From: Anaerolineales bacterium
Lineage (GTDB): Bacteria; Chloroflexota; Anaerolineae; Anaerolineales; Villigracilaceae
Direction: 5' to 3'
DNA: 64,000 nt
Assembly: GCA_030834895.1 (NCBI GenBank)
Contig: JAUQXA010000018.1
Location: 372,001-436,000 of the forward strand
Position 1 is the first letter of the stretch, and each line of letters opens with the position of its first letter. Position numbers and translations under genes: made by a program. The notes beneath the pieces were generated by a model. It was not told the origin of the DNA, ran no database searches, and worked only from the letters and a program-made list of their open reading frames with translations. Shown in pieces: positions 26,850 through 34,839 of this stretch.

Positions 26850-27827
26850 ATGAACACATATTTCATCACCGGAGGCTTTGGCTTCGTGGGACAATACATC
26901 GTGCAAGCAATCCACGAGCATGACCCACGCGGAGAGTTGCGGGTGCTGACCCGTACCCAGCGCAAGACTTTTCTCGACCTGCAAAAACTGGAGCGGGTCA
27001 AATGGGTGCGAGGAGAGTTGACCCAGCCCGAATCTTTTGTGGAGCATCTAGCAGGTGTGGATGCCGTCATTCACAACGCGGCGATGGTCTCCTTTGTCAA
27101 GGCAGACGCGCAAAAGGTCTTCGAGTCCAATGTGGTTGGCACACGCAACCTTGCCTGGGCGGCCCATAAAGCGGGATGCAAAAACTTTATATTCATCAGT
27201 TCCATCTCGGCTATTGAGTTCCGTCCGCCGCAGGTGACAGACGAGACGTTCATCCCCGACCTTGATTACAAGAAAAAGTACGATATTTACGGCTATACCA
27301 AACGGCTGAGCGAAATCGAATTGAGCGAAATGAAAGATGACATGCGCGTCATCATGCTCAACCCCAGCGTGATCCTCGGTCCCGGCTCGGAGCGGGTGGA
27401 AACTGCCGTCAAAGCGATTCACAAGTTTCCCATTTTGCCGATGATGGATTATGTCAACGCCTTTGTGGATGTGCGCGACGTTGCCCGCGCCGTGGCCCTT
27501 GCTCTCACAAATGGACGCAGTGGCGAGCGCTACATTGTCTCCGCTCATAACGCCAGCATGATTGAATTCACCCGGCTTGTGGTGGATGCGCTGGAAAAGA
27601 AGGCCCGTGTCCTGCCGCTTTCGCCAGTGGGATTGAAACTTGCCGACGGATTAGTTGCCCTGCTCGATGTGCTGAACCTCAATCCCGGTCTGCGCCGTCC
27701 CTCGCAGATGAACATCGACAAACCCTGCTCGTATGAAAAGATCAAAGCAGAGATGGGCTGGGAACCGATCTTTACGCTGGAAGAGTCGATTCGGGATTCG
27801 GTGAAGTCAGTAATCAGTAATCAGTGA
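26850..27827 (+). CDS. NAD(P)-dependent epimerase/dehydratase (extended SDR)
   Basis: 325 residues. The Rossmann motif FITGGFGFVGQYIVQ (about 5-19), the DAVIHNAA segment and the catalytic YxxxK in IYGYTKRLSE are all present, with Ser in FISSISAIE. It resembles sugar epimerases or 3-beta-hydroxysteroid/dihydroflavonol-type reductases; the substrate is unknown. Its last six codons (SVISNQ) are encoded by a 7-bp repeat block (27808-27835). Confidence 0.88.
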   Translation: MNTYFITGGFGFVGQYIVQAIHEHDPRGELRVLTRTQRKTFLDLQKLERVKWVRGELTQPESFVEHLAGVDAVIHNAAMVSFVKADAQKVFESNVVGTRNLAWAAHKAGCKNFIFISSISAIEFRPPQVTDETFIPDLDYKKKYDIYGYTKRLSEIELSEMKDDMRVIMLNPSVILGPGSERVETAVKAIHKFPILPMMDYVNAFVDVRDVARAVALALTNGRSGERYIVSAHNASMIEFTRLVVDALEKKARVLPLSPVGLKLADGLVALLDVLNLNPGLRRPSQMNIDKPCSYEKIKAEMGWEPIFTLEESIRDSVKSVISNQ

Positions 27828-27835
27828 GCAGTGGT
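27808..27835. repeat. 7-bp phased repeat block overlapping a stop codon
   Basis: CAGTAAT, CAGTAAT, CAGTGAG, CAGTGGT run head to tail and form the end of the epimerase gene plus the spacer to the next SDR start at 27837. Confidence 0.75.
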
Positions 27836-27836
27836 C

Positions 27837-28562
27837 ATGGATTTACGAGACAAGCACGTTCTCATCACCGGCGCGGCGCGCGGACTTGGCCGTGAACTTG
27901 CAACGCTTCTCGAAAAAGAGGGCGTTTCCCTGATCTTAGTTGACCGGGATGCGGTTTCGTTTCCAAATGTAAAAACACATCTTTGCGATCTGGCTGACCT
28001 TGACCAAAGAAAAAAGCTGATTGAGGAAATGCAACTGCAAAAGATCGATGTCCTCATCAATTGCGCGGGGATTGGGAGTCATTCGCAACTGAGTCGACTC
28101 ACAGTGGACGAGATCGAACGCGTGATACAAGTCAACGCCCTTGCGCCATTGGAATTGATCGCGGCATTGTCCCCGCTGGAGTTGGTTGTCAATATTGGGT
28201 CGGTGGCGGGGGAGATGAATCTGCCTTCGATGAGTCTGTATGGGGCAAGCAAATCCTCCGTCCATGCGTTTACTCGTTCCATACAACTCGAAGGTGTGCG
28301 GACATTGCTTGTCATCCTCGGTCCCCTGCGCGGTACAGACTTTGCCCAGTCCATTGCCCATCCGCGTACGGGACAGCCGAATTGGTATCGTCAACTGGAT
28401 TTGCCAGTTGAAAAGGCAGCCAGACTCATCGTCCAGGCGATGAGGCGGGGACAGGATCAACTGGTCGCGCCGTGGTGGTATCGGATTGTGTTCGTTCTGA
28501 CAAGGATGTTTTCTCCGCTGATTGGGATGTTTGCATCAACAAATAAAAAGGTGAACTTTTGA
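27837..28562 (+). CDS. Short-chain dehydrogenase/reductase
   Basis: 241 residues. TGAARGLGREL (about 10-20) is the TGxxxGxG cofactor loop, NCAGIG the NAG-like motif, and VNIGSVAG with YGASKSS supplies Ser, Tyr and Lys of the active site. A C-terminal hydrophobic segment (WYRIVFVLTRMFSPLIGMF) suggests membrane association, unusual for simple SDRs but seen in lipid-modifying ones. No ribosome site; the 7-bp repeat lies directly upstream. The stop overlaps the next start (TGATG). Confidence 0.88.
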   Translation: MDLRDKHVLITGAARGLGRELATLLEKEGVSLILVDRDAVSFPNVKTHLCDLADLDQRKKLIEEMQLQKIDVLINCAGIGSHSQLSRLTVDEIERVIQVNALAPLELIAALSPLELVVNIGSVAGEMNLPSMSLYGASKSSVHAFTRSIQLEGVRTLLVILGPLRGTDFAQSIAHPRTGQPNWYRQLDLPVEKAARLIVQAMRRGQDQLVAPWWYRIVFVLTRMFSPLIGMFASTNKKVNF

Positions 28563-30124
28563 TGAATCTCAAGTCCGTGTTTGAAAAGTTGAACAGCCCT
28601 AAACTGGCAGGGATTCTGCTTTTTGCCGGGACAATGGTCTCAATTGGATGGGCAGTCTATTTTTCCATTATCACCATTTCCATACCCTACCAGCTCGAAC
28701 TCCGCGAGGGGACCGCGCTGGTCACCACCCGGATTCTTTTAAGCGGTGAAAATCCATTTAGTTTCGAAAACCAACCGCTTGCGATGACAAACTATGGAAT
28801 TGGTTATAACCTGGTTGTCTTTCCATTTGCGAGATTTTTAGGCAACACGCTGGTTGTGCATCGTGCTGTTAACTTCGCTTTTATTTTACTGTCAGCTCTT
28901 GTCTGTGCTGTAATTGTCTACAAAAAACAAAATGACGTTTCTCTATCCTTTGCCTGTTCAGCTTTTGTAGTCATAGGACTGATGGCAAATGGAGGCATTG
29001 GCGCATATCCTTCTTCCTTGGGGACGTTTCTGTTCTTGGTGGCTATCCTGATTCCATACGTTCGCTCCTTTGACAGGGTTGGGTTGTCAACAAGCATTCT
29101 GTTTTCCCTGCTGGCTTTTTACACAAAACCATATTTTGTCCTTGCGTTTGGAATTGTCGCAGTCTATCTGTTCCTGTTTGTATCGAAGAGAAAAGCCGTA
29201 GTTTATGGCTTCTTGTTTTTTGCCCCGCTTTTGCTCTCGCTTTTTGTGATGCGCGCTGTTTTTCCCTTGTATTTTATCGACACAATAATAGGAAATATCT
29301 TCAATACTTATAAATCATCTGGACATCTGATTCAGCAATTGAAACAACTCCTTCTTTACTTCTACCCGATAATGTTTTTGACTTTGTTCATGGCTGCGAA
29401 AGTCATATCGAGGCTGCGAATAGTCAGCGCTGAAGGGAAATGGTTCGATGTGTCGAGTTGGGATCAACCCTTTATTACGTGTTCGATGAATTATCTTTTT
29501 TACTCCTTTGTCTGTTCCCTCCTGGCGTTTTTGTTGATCCTTGGCCCTCACATGGGAACTTACATGAATTATGCATATCAATTATTGGTGCCGCTGTTCT
29601 TTTGTTGGTTTTTTCAGGGTGTCGACCTCAATCATAAGTTCAGGCTTGCTGCTGTTCTGCTCATTCTGTTCAATTTGTTTTTGTGGCAGTCTCAAGTGTT
29701 GGACCCTGTCATGTTGGAGCAGAAAAACTCGAAGGAATGGGCCAAACTCGATGGCTATGTCAAAAATTCAAAAAATGTCCTCAACTCACCCTTGGTTACA
29801 TCTCAACTGGTGGAGATGGGACTGATTCCCATAGATGCCGGGCAATCCTTGGTGTATTACAACGTCAAGCCTTACCCGGATTTCTATTTGATTGGCCCTC
29901 CGTATTCTGAATGGGAGTTGGATGGCTATCGATATACAAAACTCATCGATCGTTCCATCGAAAAGCAAAACTTTGATCTGGTCATCACCACCGAGGAAAA
30001 GGCTACGTTTTTCCATGTCAAACGCCTTCCTGAGTACTATTCGGTGGTTGATGAATTGGTGATCAATTTGCCGCAGACAGAGCAAACCTGGACTGTGTTG
30101 CTTTGGAAGCCGCTGGTCAAGTAG
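28562..30124 (+). CDS. Polytopic membrane protein, probable GT-C glycosyltransferase
   Basis: 520 residues with about eleven hydrophobic segments. After TM1 comes an external loop with LELREGTAL, which resembles the acidic pair of GT-C enzymes that use lipid-phosphate sugars. The soluble C-terminal domain (about 390-520) ends the protein. Translational coupling with the SDR gene suggests joint work on an envelope glycolipid or polyprenol sugar. The specific family assignment is inference. AT content is higher than in the neighbouring genes (many ttt/att codons), which may point to transfer. Confidence 0.65.
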   Translation: MNLKSVFEKLNSPKLAGILLFAGTMVSIGWAVYFSIITISIPYQLELREGTALVTTRILLSGENPFSFENQPLAMTNYGIGYNLVVFPFARFLGNTLVVHRAVNFAFILLSALVCAVIVYKKQNDVSLSFACSAFVVIGLMANGGIGAYPSSLGTFLFLVAILIPYVRSFDRVGLSTSILFSLLAFYTKPYFVLAFGIVAVYLFLFVSKRKAVVYGFLFFAPLLLSLFVMRAVFPLYFIDTIIGNIFNTYKSSGHLIQQLKQLLLYFYPIMFLTLFMAAKVISRLRIVSAEGKWFDVSSWDQPFITCSMNYLFYSFVCSLLAFLLILGPHMGTYMNYAYQLLVPLFFCWFFQGVDLNHKFRLAAVLLILFNLFLWQSQVLDPVMLEQKNSKEWAKLDGYVKNSKNVLNSPLVTSQLVEMGLIPIDAGQSLVYYNVKPYPDFYLIGPPYSEWELDGYRYTKLIDRSIEKQNFDLVITTEEKATFFHVKRLPEYYSVVDELVINLPQTEQTWTVLLWKPLVK

Positions 30125-30164
30125 CCGCTTGACTCTCAATCCTCTCCCGCATATATAATACCCA

Positions 30165-30214
30165 CGGTCGTAAATTGCGCTTCCCGCAGGGTAAAAAGGC
30201 GCAATTTACGACCG
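30165..30214. repeat. Perfect 16-bp inverted repeat before the valS leader
   Basis: 30165-30180 pairs perfectly with 30199-30214 (CGGTCGTAAATTGCGC and its complement) around an 18-nt loop. The whole unit can be read as seven 7-mers. It has no T run, so it is not a classical terminator. It belongs with the spacer repeats seen elsewhere in the window. Confidence 0.8.
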
Positions 30215-30221
30215 AGTGCGG

Positions 30222-30227
30222 TATAAT
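30222..30227 (+). promoter_or_regulatory. -10 box of the valS T-box transcript
   Basis: TATAAT predicts transcription from about 30234. The left part of the promoter would lie within the 16-bp inverted repeat, so that element may influence promoter use. Confidence 0.6.
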
Positions 30228-30233
30228 CCCAGC

Positions 30234-30528
30234 CATTCAGAAGTAGTAGGCGGCTGAACTGTTGATAGAGAAGGAAGCCACTGGCTGGAAGCTTCCACAA
30301 CAAAAAGATGCCGAAGTCGTCTGAATTCACTGGCGAAGAAAAGCTCCGTGCTGAGTAGACCGTCACGGGGTTGCCCGTTATAGCAATGACCGATGGTTGT
30401 CGGTCGCAGAGAGCATCGTCCTGAGCGCAGTCGAAGGATGGTGAACCGAGGTGGTACCGCGGAGTGCTTGTCCTGAGTTTATCGAAGGAACGCTTCGTCC
30501 TCATCATGGACGAAGCGTTTGTATTTTA
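30234..30528 (+). ncRNA. T-box leader of valS
   Basis: The conserved T-box core AACCGAGGTGGTACCGCGG (30445-30463) binds the acceptor end of uncharged tRNA. GAGTAGACC upstream resembles the conserved AGTAG-type segment. Two GTC triplets (30316-30321) lie where the stem I specifier is expected, fitting valine. A terminator stem (30489-30500 with 30508-30519) ending in TTTGTATTTT contains the typical TTCGTCC. When valyl-tRNA is uncharged the antiterminator should form and valS be read. Two copies of a dispersed repeat (30419-30438, 30471-30489) flank the T-box core. Confidence 0.93.
30489..30528 (+). terminator. Conditional terminator of the T-box leader
   Basis: A 12-bp perfect stem AACGCTTCGTCC / GGACGAAGCGTT with a 7-nt loop, then TTGTATTTTA. 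Its 5' arm would be taken by the antiterminator in the tRNA-bound state. Confidence 0.85.
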
Positions 30529-30532
30529 ATTT

Positions 30533-30615
30533 ATGTCATTGCGAGCCTGAAAGGCGAAGCAATCTTCTTCTTGCAATTAGAGATTGCTTCATCACTTTGC
30601 TCTTCGCAATGACAT
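30533..30615. repeat. Dispersed palindromic element, TGTCATTGCGAG family (copy 1)
   Basis: Outer 12-bp inverted repeat ATGTCATTGCGA (30533-30544 / 30604-30615) and inner 10-bp repeat GAAGCAATCT / AGATTGCTTC (30556-30565 / 30581-30590). A second copy lies at 45960-46055. The last bases form part of the valS ribosome-binding context (ATGAGGAG). Confidence 0.85.
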
Positions 30616-30626
30616 GAGGAGTCCGA

Positions 30627-33311
30627 ATGACCAAACAGGAATTACCGAAAGCCTACGACTTCAAAACAACCGAGCCCCGCATTTACGAGAAATGGGAGAA
30701 AGGCGGATACTTCAAGCCGCACAACGACCCGAACAAGCCGGGCTTCGATCCGAACGTTGAGCCGTTTGTCATCTCCATCCCGCCGCCAAATGTGACCGGT
30801 GAACTGCACCTCGGTCATGCCATGTTTGTCAGCGTGGAGGATTTGATGATCCGCTACCATCGCATGAAGGGCTTCTCGACCTTGTGGGTTCCCGGCTCGG
30901 ACCATGCGGGCATTGCCACACAATTAATGGTGGAGCGTGACCTGCTCAAGACCGAGGAAATCACCCGCGAGGAGTTGGGACGCGAGAAATTCGTCGAACG
31001 CACCTGGGAGTGGAAGCGTAAATACGGCGGCATGATCGCCAACCAGATTCGACGCCTCGGCGCATCCTGCGACTGGGACCGTGAACGCTTCACCCTTGAT
31101 GAAGGTTTGAGCCGCGCCGTACGCGAGGCATTCGTCCGCTTGTACGAAAAGGGATTGATCTACCGCGGACCGCGTCTCATCAACTGGTCGCCGGGACTCA
31201 AGACCGCCGTCTCCGACCTCGAAGTGGAATACACCGAGGAGCAGGCGACCTTGTATTACTTCAAGTACATAATCGCTGGCTCTGACAAGTACATTCCCGT
31301 TGCTACGATCCGCCCTGAAACCATTTTGGGCGATACGGCTGTGGCAGTGCATCCCGACGATGAGCGCTACAAGAAATTTATCGGGAGCAAAGCCATCGTG
31401 CCGATTCTCGGACGCGAGATTCCCGTCATCGCCGATGATTACGTCAGCATGGACTTTGGCACGGGCGCGCTCAAGATCACGCCCGGTCACGACCCGAACG
31501 ACTATGCCATCGCGCAGCGTCACAACTTGCCGATCATCTCCATGCTCGACAGGGAGGCAAAGGTCAACGAAAACGGTGGCAAGTATCAGTGTCAGGATCG
31601 AATCGATGCGCGCAAAAATCTCTGGGCAGATATGAAAGCCGCGGGTCTGGTCATCAAGACCGAGCCGTACACCACCACCATCCCACGCTCTCAGCGCGGC
31701 GGTGAGATTGTCGAGCCGATGATCTCGGAGCAATGGTTCGTGAAAATGGAATCGCTTGCCGGGGCTGGGCTGGACGCCGTCCGTGATGGACGTATCAAGA
31801 TCGTTCCCGAACGTTTTGAGAAAACCTATTTCAATTGGCTGGAGAATATCAGGGACTGGTGCATCAGCCGTCAGTTGTGGTGGGGACATCGTATCCCGGT
31901 CTGGTATTGTCCCGACGGTCACATGACCTGCACCCGCGAAGACCCGACCGAATGTTCCACATGCGGCTCGAAGGACATCCATCAGGATGAAGACGTGCTC
32001 GACACCTGGTTCTCGTCTGGCTTGTGGCCCTTCTCTACGTTGGGCTGGCCCGATGAAACGCCCGACCTCAAATATTTCTACCCAACCTCCTACATGGAAA
32101 CGGGTTATGACATCCTGTTCTTTTGGGTGGCACGTATGATCATGAGCGGACTGGAATTCACGGGCGAGGTGCCCTTCCATACCGTTTACCTGCATGGCTT
32201 GGTGCGCGATGAGCATGGACAAAAAATGTCCAAGACGAAGGGCAACGTGATCGACCCGCTGATCGTCATGGACGAACTCGGCACCGATGCGCTTCGCTTC
32301 ACGCTGTTGGTGGGATCCACTCCCGGAAATGACACCAGCATCGGCGTCAAGAAGGTGGAAGCCAACCGCAACTTCGCCAACAAGATTTGGAATGCGGGAC
32401 GATTTGTAACGGCAGCCATAAATAACCATGAACCAACAGATAAACCGGGTGAATACACTCTTGCTGACTCATGGATTTGGGCAAAACTCCAAAGCCTCAT
32501 CCGTGACGTGGAGCGCCAATTCCAAAATTTCCAGTACGGGCAGGCTGGTCAACAAATCTACGAGTTCATCTGGTCTGACTTTGCCGACTGGTATGTGGAA
32601 ATCGCCAAAGAGCAGATGAAGTGCGAAGAGACTAGAGAACAGACAGTAACGACTTTAGCGCGTGTGTTTGACATCACCCTGCGCCTACTGCATCCGTTCA
32701 CGCCGTTCATCACCGAAGAGGTTTGGGGACACTTGCGAAATGCGGTTCTCGAATCCCGAATATCGAATATCGCCAAAGACTGGCCCGAGATGTTAATCGT
32801 CGCTCGCTTCCCCGAGCCGCGTGATCCCGAAGGCTGGGAAGAATCCAAGATTGCCGACTTCACCCTGATTCAGGAACTCGTGCGCTCCATCCGCAACTTG
32901 CGCGCGGAGAAGTCTGTCGCCCCGTCGAAGAAACTCGCCGCGCAATTCGCCGCTGGTGACAAAGTGGACTTACTCAAAGAACAGGCGCAAACTATCGCAT
33001 CCTTGTCTGGGCTTGATCCATCTCTAATCACTATTCACCAATCTCTAGCCGACAAGCCAGCCGATGCCATTGCCCTTGTGGTTGGCTCGGTGGAGGTTTA
33101 TCTTCCGCTGGCTGGCATGGTTGACCTCGCCGCCGACAAGCCACGTCTCGAAAAGGAATTGAAAGAAGCCCAATCCCAAATCGAGCGGCTCGAAAAACTC
33201 CTTGCCAGCGACTTTGTCAACAAGGCTCCTGCCGCACTGGTTAACAAGGAACGCGAGAAGTTGGATGGATATAAAGATACTGCTGAGAAGATCAAGGTTC
33301 AATTGAAATAA
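30627..33311 (+). CDS. valS: Valyl-tRNA synthetase
   Basis: 894 residues, the usual length for a class I ValRS. The ATP site HLGHAM lies in PPNVTGELHLGHAM (about residues 47-60), and the KMSKS equivalent is KMSKTKGNVIDP (about 535-546). The editing domain contains TIRPETILGDTAVAVHP. The C-terminal coiled-coil arm (from about 830, LEKELKEAQSQIERLEKLL) is present. GAGGAG lies 8 nt before ATG. Expression is controlled by the T-box leader. A zinc-binding pair of CxxC motifs (CPDGHMTC, CSTCGS) is found near residue 435-455. Confidence 0.97.
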   Translation: MTKQELPKAYDFKTTEPRIYEKWEKGGYFKPHNDPNKPGFDPNVEPFVISIPPPNVTGELHLGHAMFVSVEDLMIRYHRMKGFSTLWVPGSDHAGIATQLMVERDLLKTEEITREELGREKFVERTWEWKRKYGGMIANQIRRLGASCDWDRERFTLDEGLSRAVREAFVRLYEKGLIYRGPRLINWSPGLKTAVSDLEVEYTEEQATLYYFKYIIAGSDKYIPVATIRPETILGDTAVAVHPDDERYKKFIGSKAIVPILGREIPVIADDYVSMDFGTGALKITPGHDPNDYAIAQRHNLPIISMLDREAKVNENGGKYQCQDRIDARKNLWADMKAAGLVIKTEPYTTTIPRSQRGGEIVEPMISEQWFVKMESLAGAGLDAVRDGRIKIVPERFEKTYFNWLENIRDWCISRQLWWGHRIPVWYCPDGHMTCTREDPTECSTCGSKDIHQDEDVLDTWFSSGLWPFSTLGWPDETPDLKYFYPTSYMETGYDILFFWVARMIMSGLEFTGEVPFHTVYLHGLVRDEHGQKMSKTKGNVIDPLIVMDELGTDALRFTLLVGSTPGNDTSIGVKKVEANRNFANKIWNAGRFVTAAINNHEPTDKPGEYTLADSWIWAKLQSLIRDVERQFQNFQYGQAGQQIYEFIWSDFADWYVEIAKEQMKCEETREQTVTTLARVFDITLRLLHPFTPFITEEVWGHLRNAVLESRISNIAKDWPEMLIVARFPEPRDPEGWEESKIADFTLIQELVRSIRNLRAEKSVAPSKKLAAQFAAGDKVDLLKEQAQTIASLSGLDPSLITIHQSLADKPADAIALVVGSVEVYLPLAGMVDLAADKPRLEKELKEAQSQIERLEKLLASDFVNKAPAALVNKEREKLDGYKDTAEKIKVQLK

Positions 33312-33341
33312 ATTTGTCCGGTGACAAAATCTCACAAACCG

Positions 33342-33355
33342 GTGACATTTGTCAC
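33342..33355. promoter_or_regulatory. Palindromic operator-like site upstream of ferredoxin
   Basis: GTGACA-TT-TGTCAC is a perfect 14-bp palindrome. A related half-site pair (TTTGTC...GACAAA, 33313-33328) lies 25 nt before it. A dimeric regulator is the natural reader, but I cannot name it. Confidence 0.45.
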
Positions 33356-33449
33356 TAAACCTGACCACATCTATCTAGTATCTTTAATCCGCAGTATGTT
33401 AGAATCTGTATCATAAATATCAAGCAAACAGTTAAGGAGAACATATACC

Positions 33450-33635
33450 ATGGCTATGAAAATCAATGAAGACTGCATCGCCTGCGGCGCCTGCCTTCCC
33501 GAGTGCCCCACCAATTCCATCACCGATGGTGACATCTACGTGATTGACGCAGCAACCTGTGTCGAATGCGAAGGCCACTTTGATGCGCCCAAGTGTGTAG
33601 AAGTCTGCCCGGTGGATTGCATCGTCAAAGCGTAA
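33450..33635 (+). CDS. 2[4Fe-4S] ferredoxin
   Basis: 61 residues. The first cluster motif is CIACGACLPECP. The second has a longer loop, CVECEGHFDAPKCVEVCP (Cys-x2-Cys-x8-Cys-x3-Cys), as in the Allochromatium-type ferredoxins, which have low potentials. It is an electron carrier for oxidoreductases in the cytoplasm. AAGGAGAA precedes the ATG, and the gene appears to stand alone. Confidence 0.95.
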   Translation: MAMKINEDCIACGACLPECPTNSITDGDIYVIDAATCVECEGHFDAPKCVEVCPVDCIVKA

Positions 33636-33645
33636 CACCGCATCT

Positions 33646-33651
33646 TACAAT
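33646..33651 (+). promoter_or_regulatory. -10 box of the FMN-riboswitch transcript
   Basis: TACAAT lies 6 nt before the predicted RNA start (about 33658), which is the first base pair of the riboswitch P1 stem. A -35 box is not obvious. Confidence 0.45.
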
Positions 33652-33656
33652 CGAAT

Positions 33657-33835
33657 AAACCTTCGGGGCAGGGTGACATGGCGCTGTGGCGCTATGAATT
33701 CCCGATCGGTGGTAAAGCCCACGAGCCTCTTTGGGCAGTGACAATTTCCCCTTTGGGAAATGGGTACCGCAAAAAGCGGGCATGACTCGGCGTAATTCCG
33801 AGGCCGACAGTATAGTCTGGATAAAAGAAGGTGAT
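33657..33835 (+). ncRNA. FMN riboswitch (RFN element)
   Basis: The conserved segments are present in order: CTTCGGGGCAGGGTGA (33661-33676), AATTCCCGATCGGTGGTA, GCCCACGAGCC, then CCGACAGTATAGTCTGGAT (33804-33822), and the closing GAAGGTG. P1 pairs ACCTTC with GAAGGT. One variable arm is long (ATGGCGCTGTGGCGCTATG). With FMN bound, the terminator at 33871 should form and shut off the riboflavin transporter genes. Confidence 0.95.
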
Positions 33836-33870
33836 CACGTCAGGACCTTTGGCCCCTGCGCGGATTCACG

Positions 33871-33903
33871 TCCCGAAAACATTTATTGTTTTCGGGATTT
33901 TTT
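33871..33903 (+). terminator. Terminator of the FMN riboswitch
   Basis: A perfect 10-bp stem TCCCGAAAAC / GTTTTCGGGA with a 7-nt loop and six T residues. This is the expression platform of the switch. Confidence 0.9.
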
Positions 33904-33906
33904 AAG

Positions 33907-34044
33907 ATGAATGAACCGCCTTGGACTCCGCCTGTACCTGATTCCGCGCCCCGCAGTTTTATCTGGCGAGGCGTTTTGTTTTGTAGGGGCGGCGTCGCGC
34001 CGCCCTGGGTGAGGAGACCTCACCCCTACGAAAAGATATGAAAA
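33907..34044 (+). CDS. Possible 45-residue leader ORF (doubtful)
   Basis: An open frame starting MNEPPWTPPVPDSAPRSFIW lies right after the riboswitch terminator and runs through a repeat element to overlap the start of the permease gene. There is no clear ribosome site, and its second half is encoded by the repeat. It may be accidental, or a remnant of the original permease start. Low confidence. Confidence 0.2.
33983..34029. repeat. GTAGGGGCGGCG palindromic spacer element
   Basis: Outer GTAGGGG (33983-33989) pairs with CCCCTAC (34023-34029), with inner GGCGGCG/CGCCGCC and GGTGAG/CTCACC stems. It ends 8 nt before the riboflavin permease ATG. It resembles 'GTAGGGGCG' type elements found dispersed in many uncultured bacterial genomes. 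Confidence 0.7.
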
Positions 34045-34787
34045 AATCAATCTCTCACTGGCTTGGACTTTTTTCCATCATTCTCGGTATCTTTGCCTGG
34101 GAATATCTTGTGCGGCTGACCGAACTGCCGCGCTTCATCCTGCCTTCCCCAACCGATGTGTGGAAGCGCCTGATCGAGTCGCTGGCTGATGGAAGCCTGC
34201 TCTACCATACCGGCGTCACCCTGCTGGAAGTCACGCTGGGATTGTTCTTTGGCGTGATGCTTGCCACCGTGCTCGGCTATAGCATCGCCAAATCCCGCTC
34301 GCTGGAGAAAGTGCTCGCGCCCTACCTCGTGGCAAGCCAGGCAATTCCCATCGTTGCCATTGCGCCTTTGCTGGTCATCTGGCTGGGACACGGGATCATT
34401 TCCAAAGTCATCATCTGTGCACTGATCGTCTTCTTCCCGGTTTTAGTGAACACAGTGGTGGGAGTGCGTGCTGTGCCCCATGCGTTGTACGACATGATGA
34501 ATTCCCTGCGCGCCACCCGCTGGCAGGTGATGTTCAAATTGGAAGTGCCGGCGTCCCTGCCTGTGTTGTTGGGAGGACTGCGGGTTGGGGCAACCCTATC
34601 GGTCATAGGGGCAATCGTCGGGGAGTTGGTGGATGCAAAGGCGGGACTCGGTTATTTGTTGAAGGTCGGGGATTTTCAATTCGACACGCCCATGGTTTTT
34701 GTGGCAGTCATCATGCTGGTTGCGCTGGCGCTCTCGTTATACGGAGTCGTCACGTTGTTTGAAAAAAGATTTTTGAAATGGCAATAA
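34038..34787 (+). CDS. ribX: Riboflavin ABC transporter permease, RibX type
   Basis: 249 residues, about six transmembrane helices, BPD_transp_1 fold of the SsuC/ThiX/TauC group. The EAA motif region reads MNSLRATRWQVMFKLEVPASLPVLLGG, with the core 'ALYDMMNSLRATRW' and 'VPASLP'. The FMN riboswitch directly upstream supports riboflavin as substrate, as in the RibXY system of Chloroflexus; alternatives are thiamine precursors or sulphonates, which use the same protein family. Confidence 0.82.
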   Translation: MKKSISHWLGLFSIILGIFAWEYLVRLTELPRFILPSPTDVWKRLIESLADGSLLYHTGVTLLEVTLGLFFGVMLATVLGYSIAKSRSLEKVLAPYLVASQAIPIVAIAPLLVIWLGHGIISKVIICALIVFFPVLVNTVVGVRAVPHALYDMMNSLRATRWQVMFKLEVPASLPVLLGGLRVGATLSVIGAIVGELVDAKAGLGYLLKVGDFQFDTPMVFVAVIMLVALALSLYGVVTLFEKRFLKWQ

Positions 34788-34793
34788 ACTACG

Positions 34794-34813
34794 TCCTGAG
34801 CATGGTCGAAGGA
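34794..34813. repeat. Dispersed 20-bp repeat TCCTGAG-N5-TCGAAGGA
   Basis: The same unit occurs twice in the valS leader (30419-30438 and 30471-30489). Here it lies between the permease and binding-protein genes. Confidence 0.75.
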
Positions 34814-34839
34814 TGTGGTGAATCAAAAAGGAGAATACA

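Noticed and set aside
30924..32429. 501-codon frame antisense to valS
   Set aside because: Shadow of ValRS, whose motifs are all intact on the plus strand.
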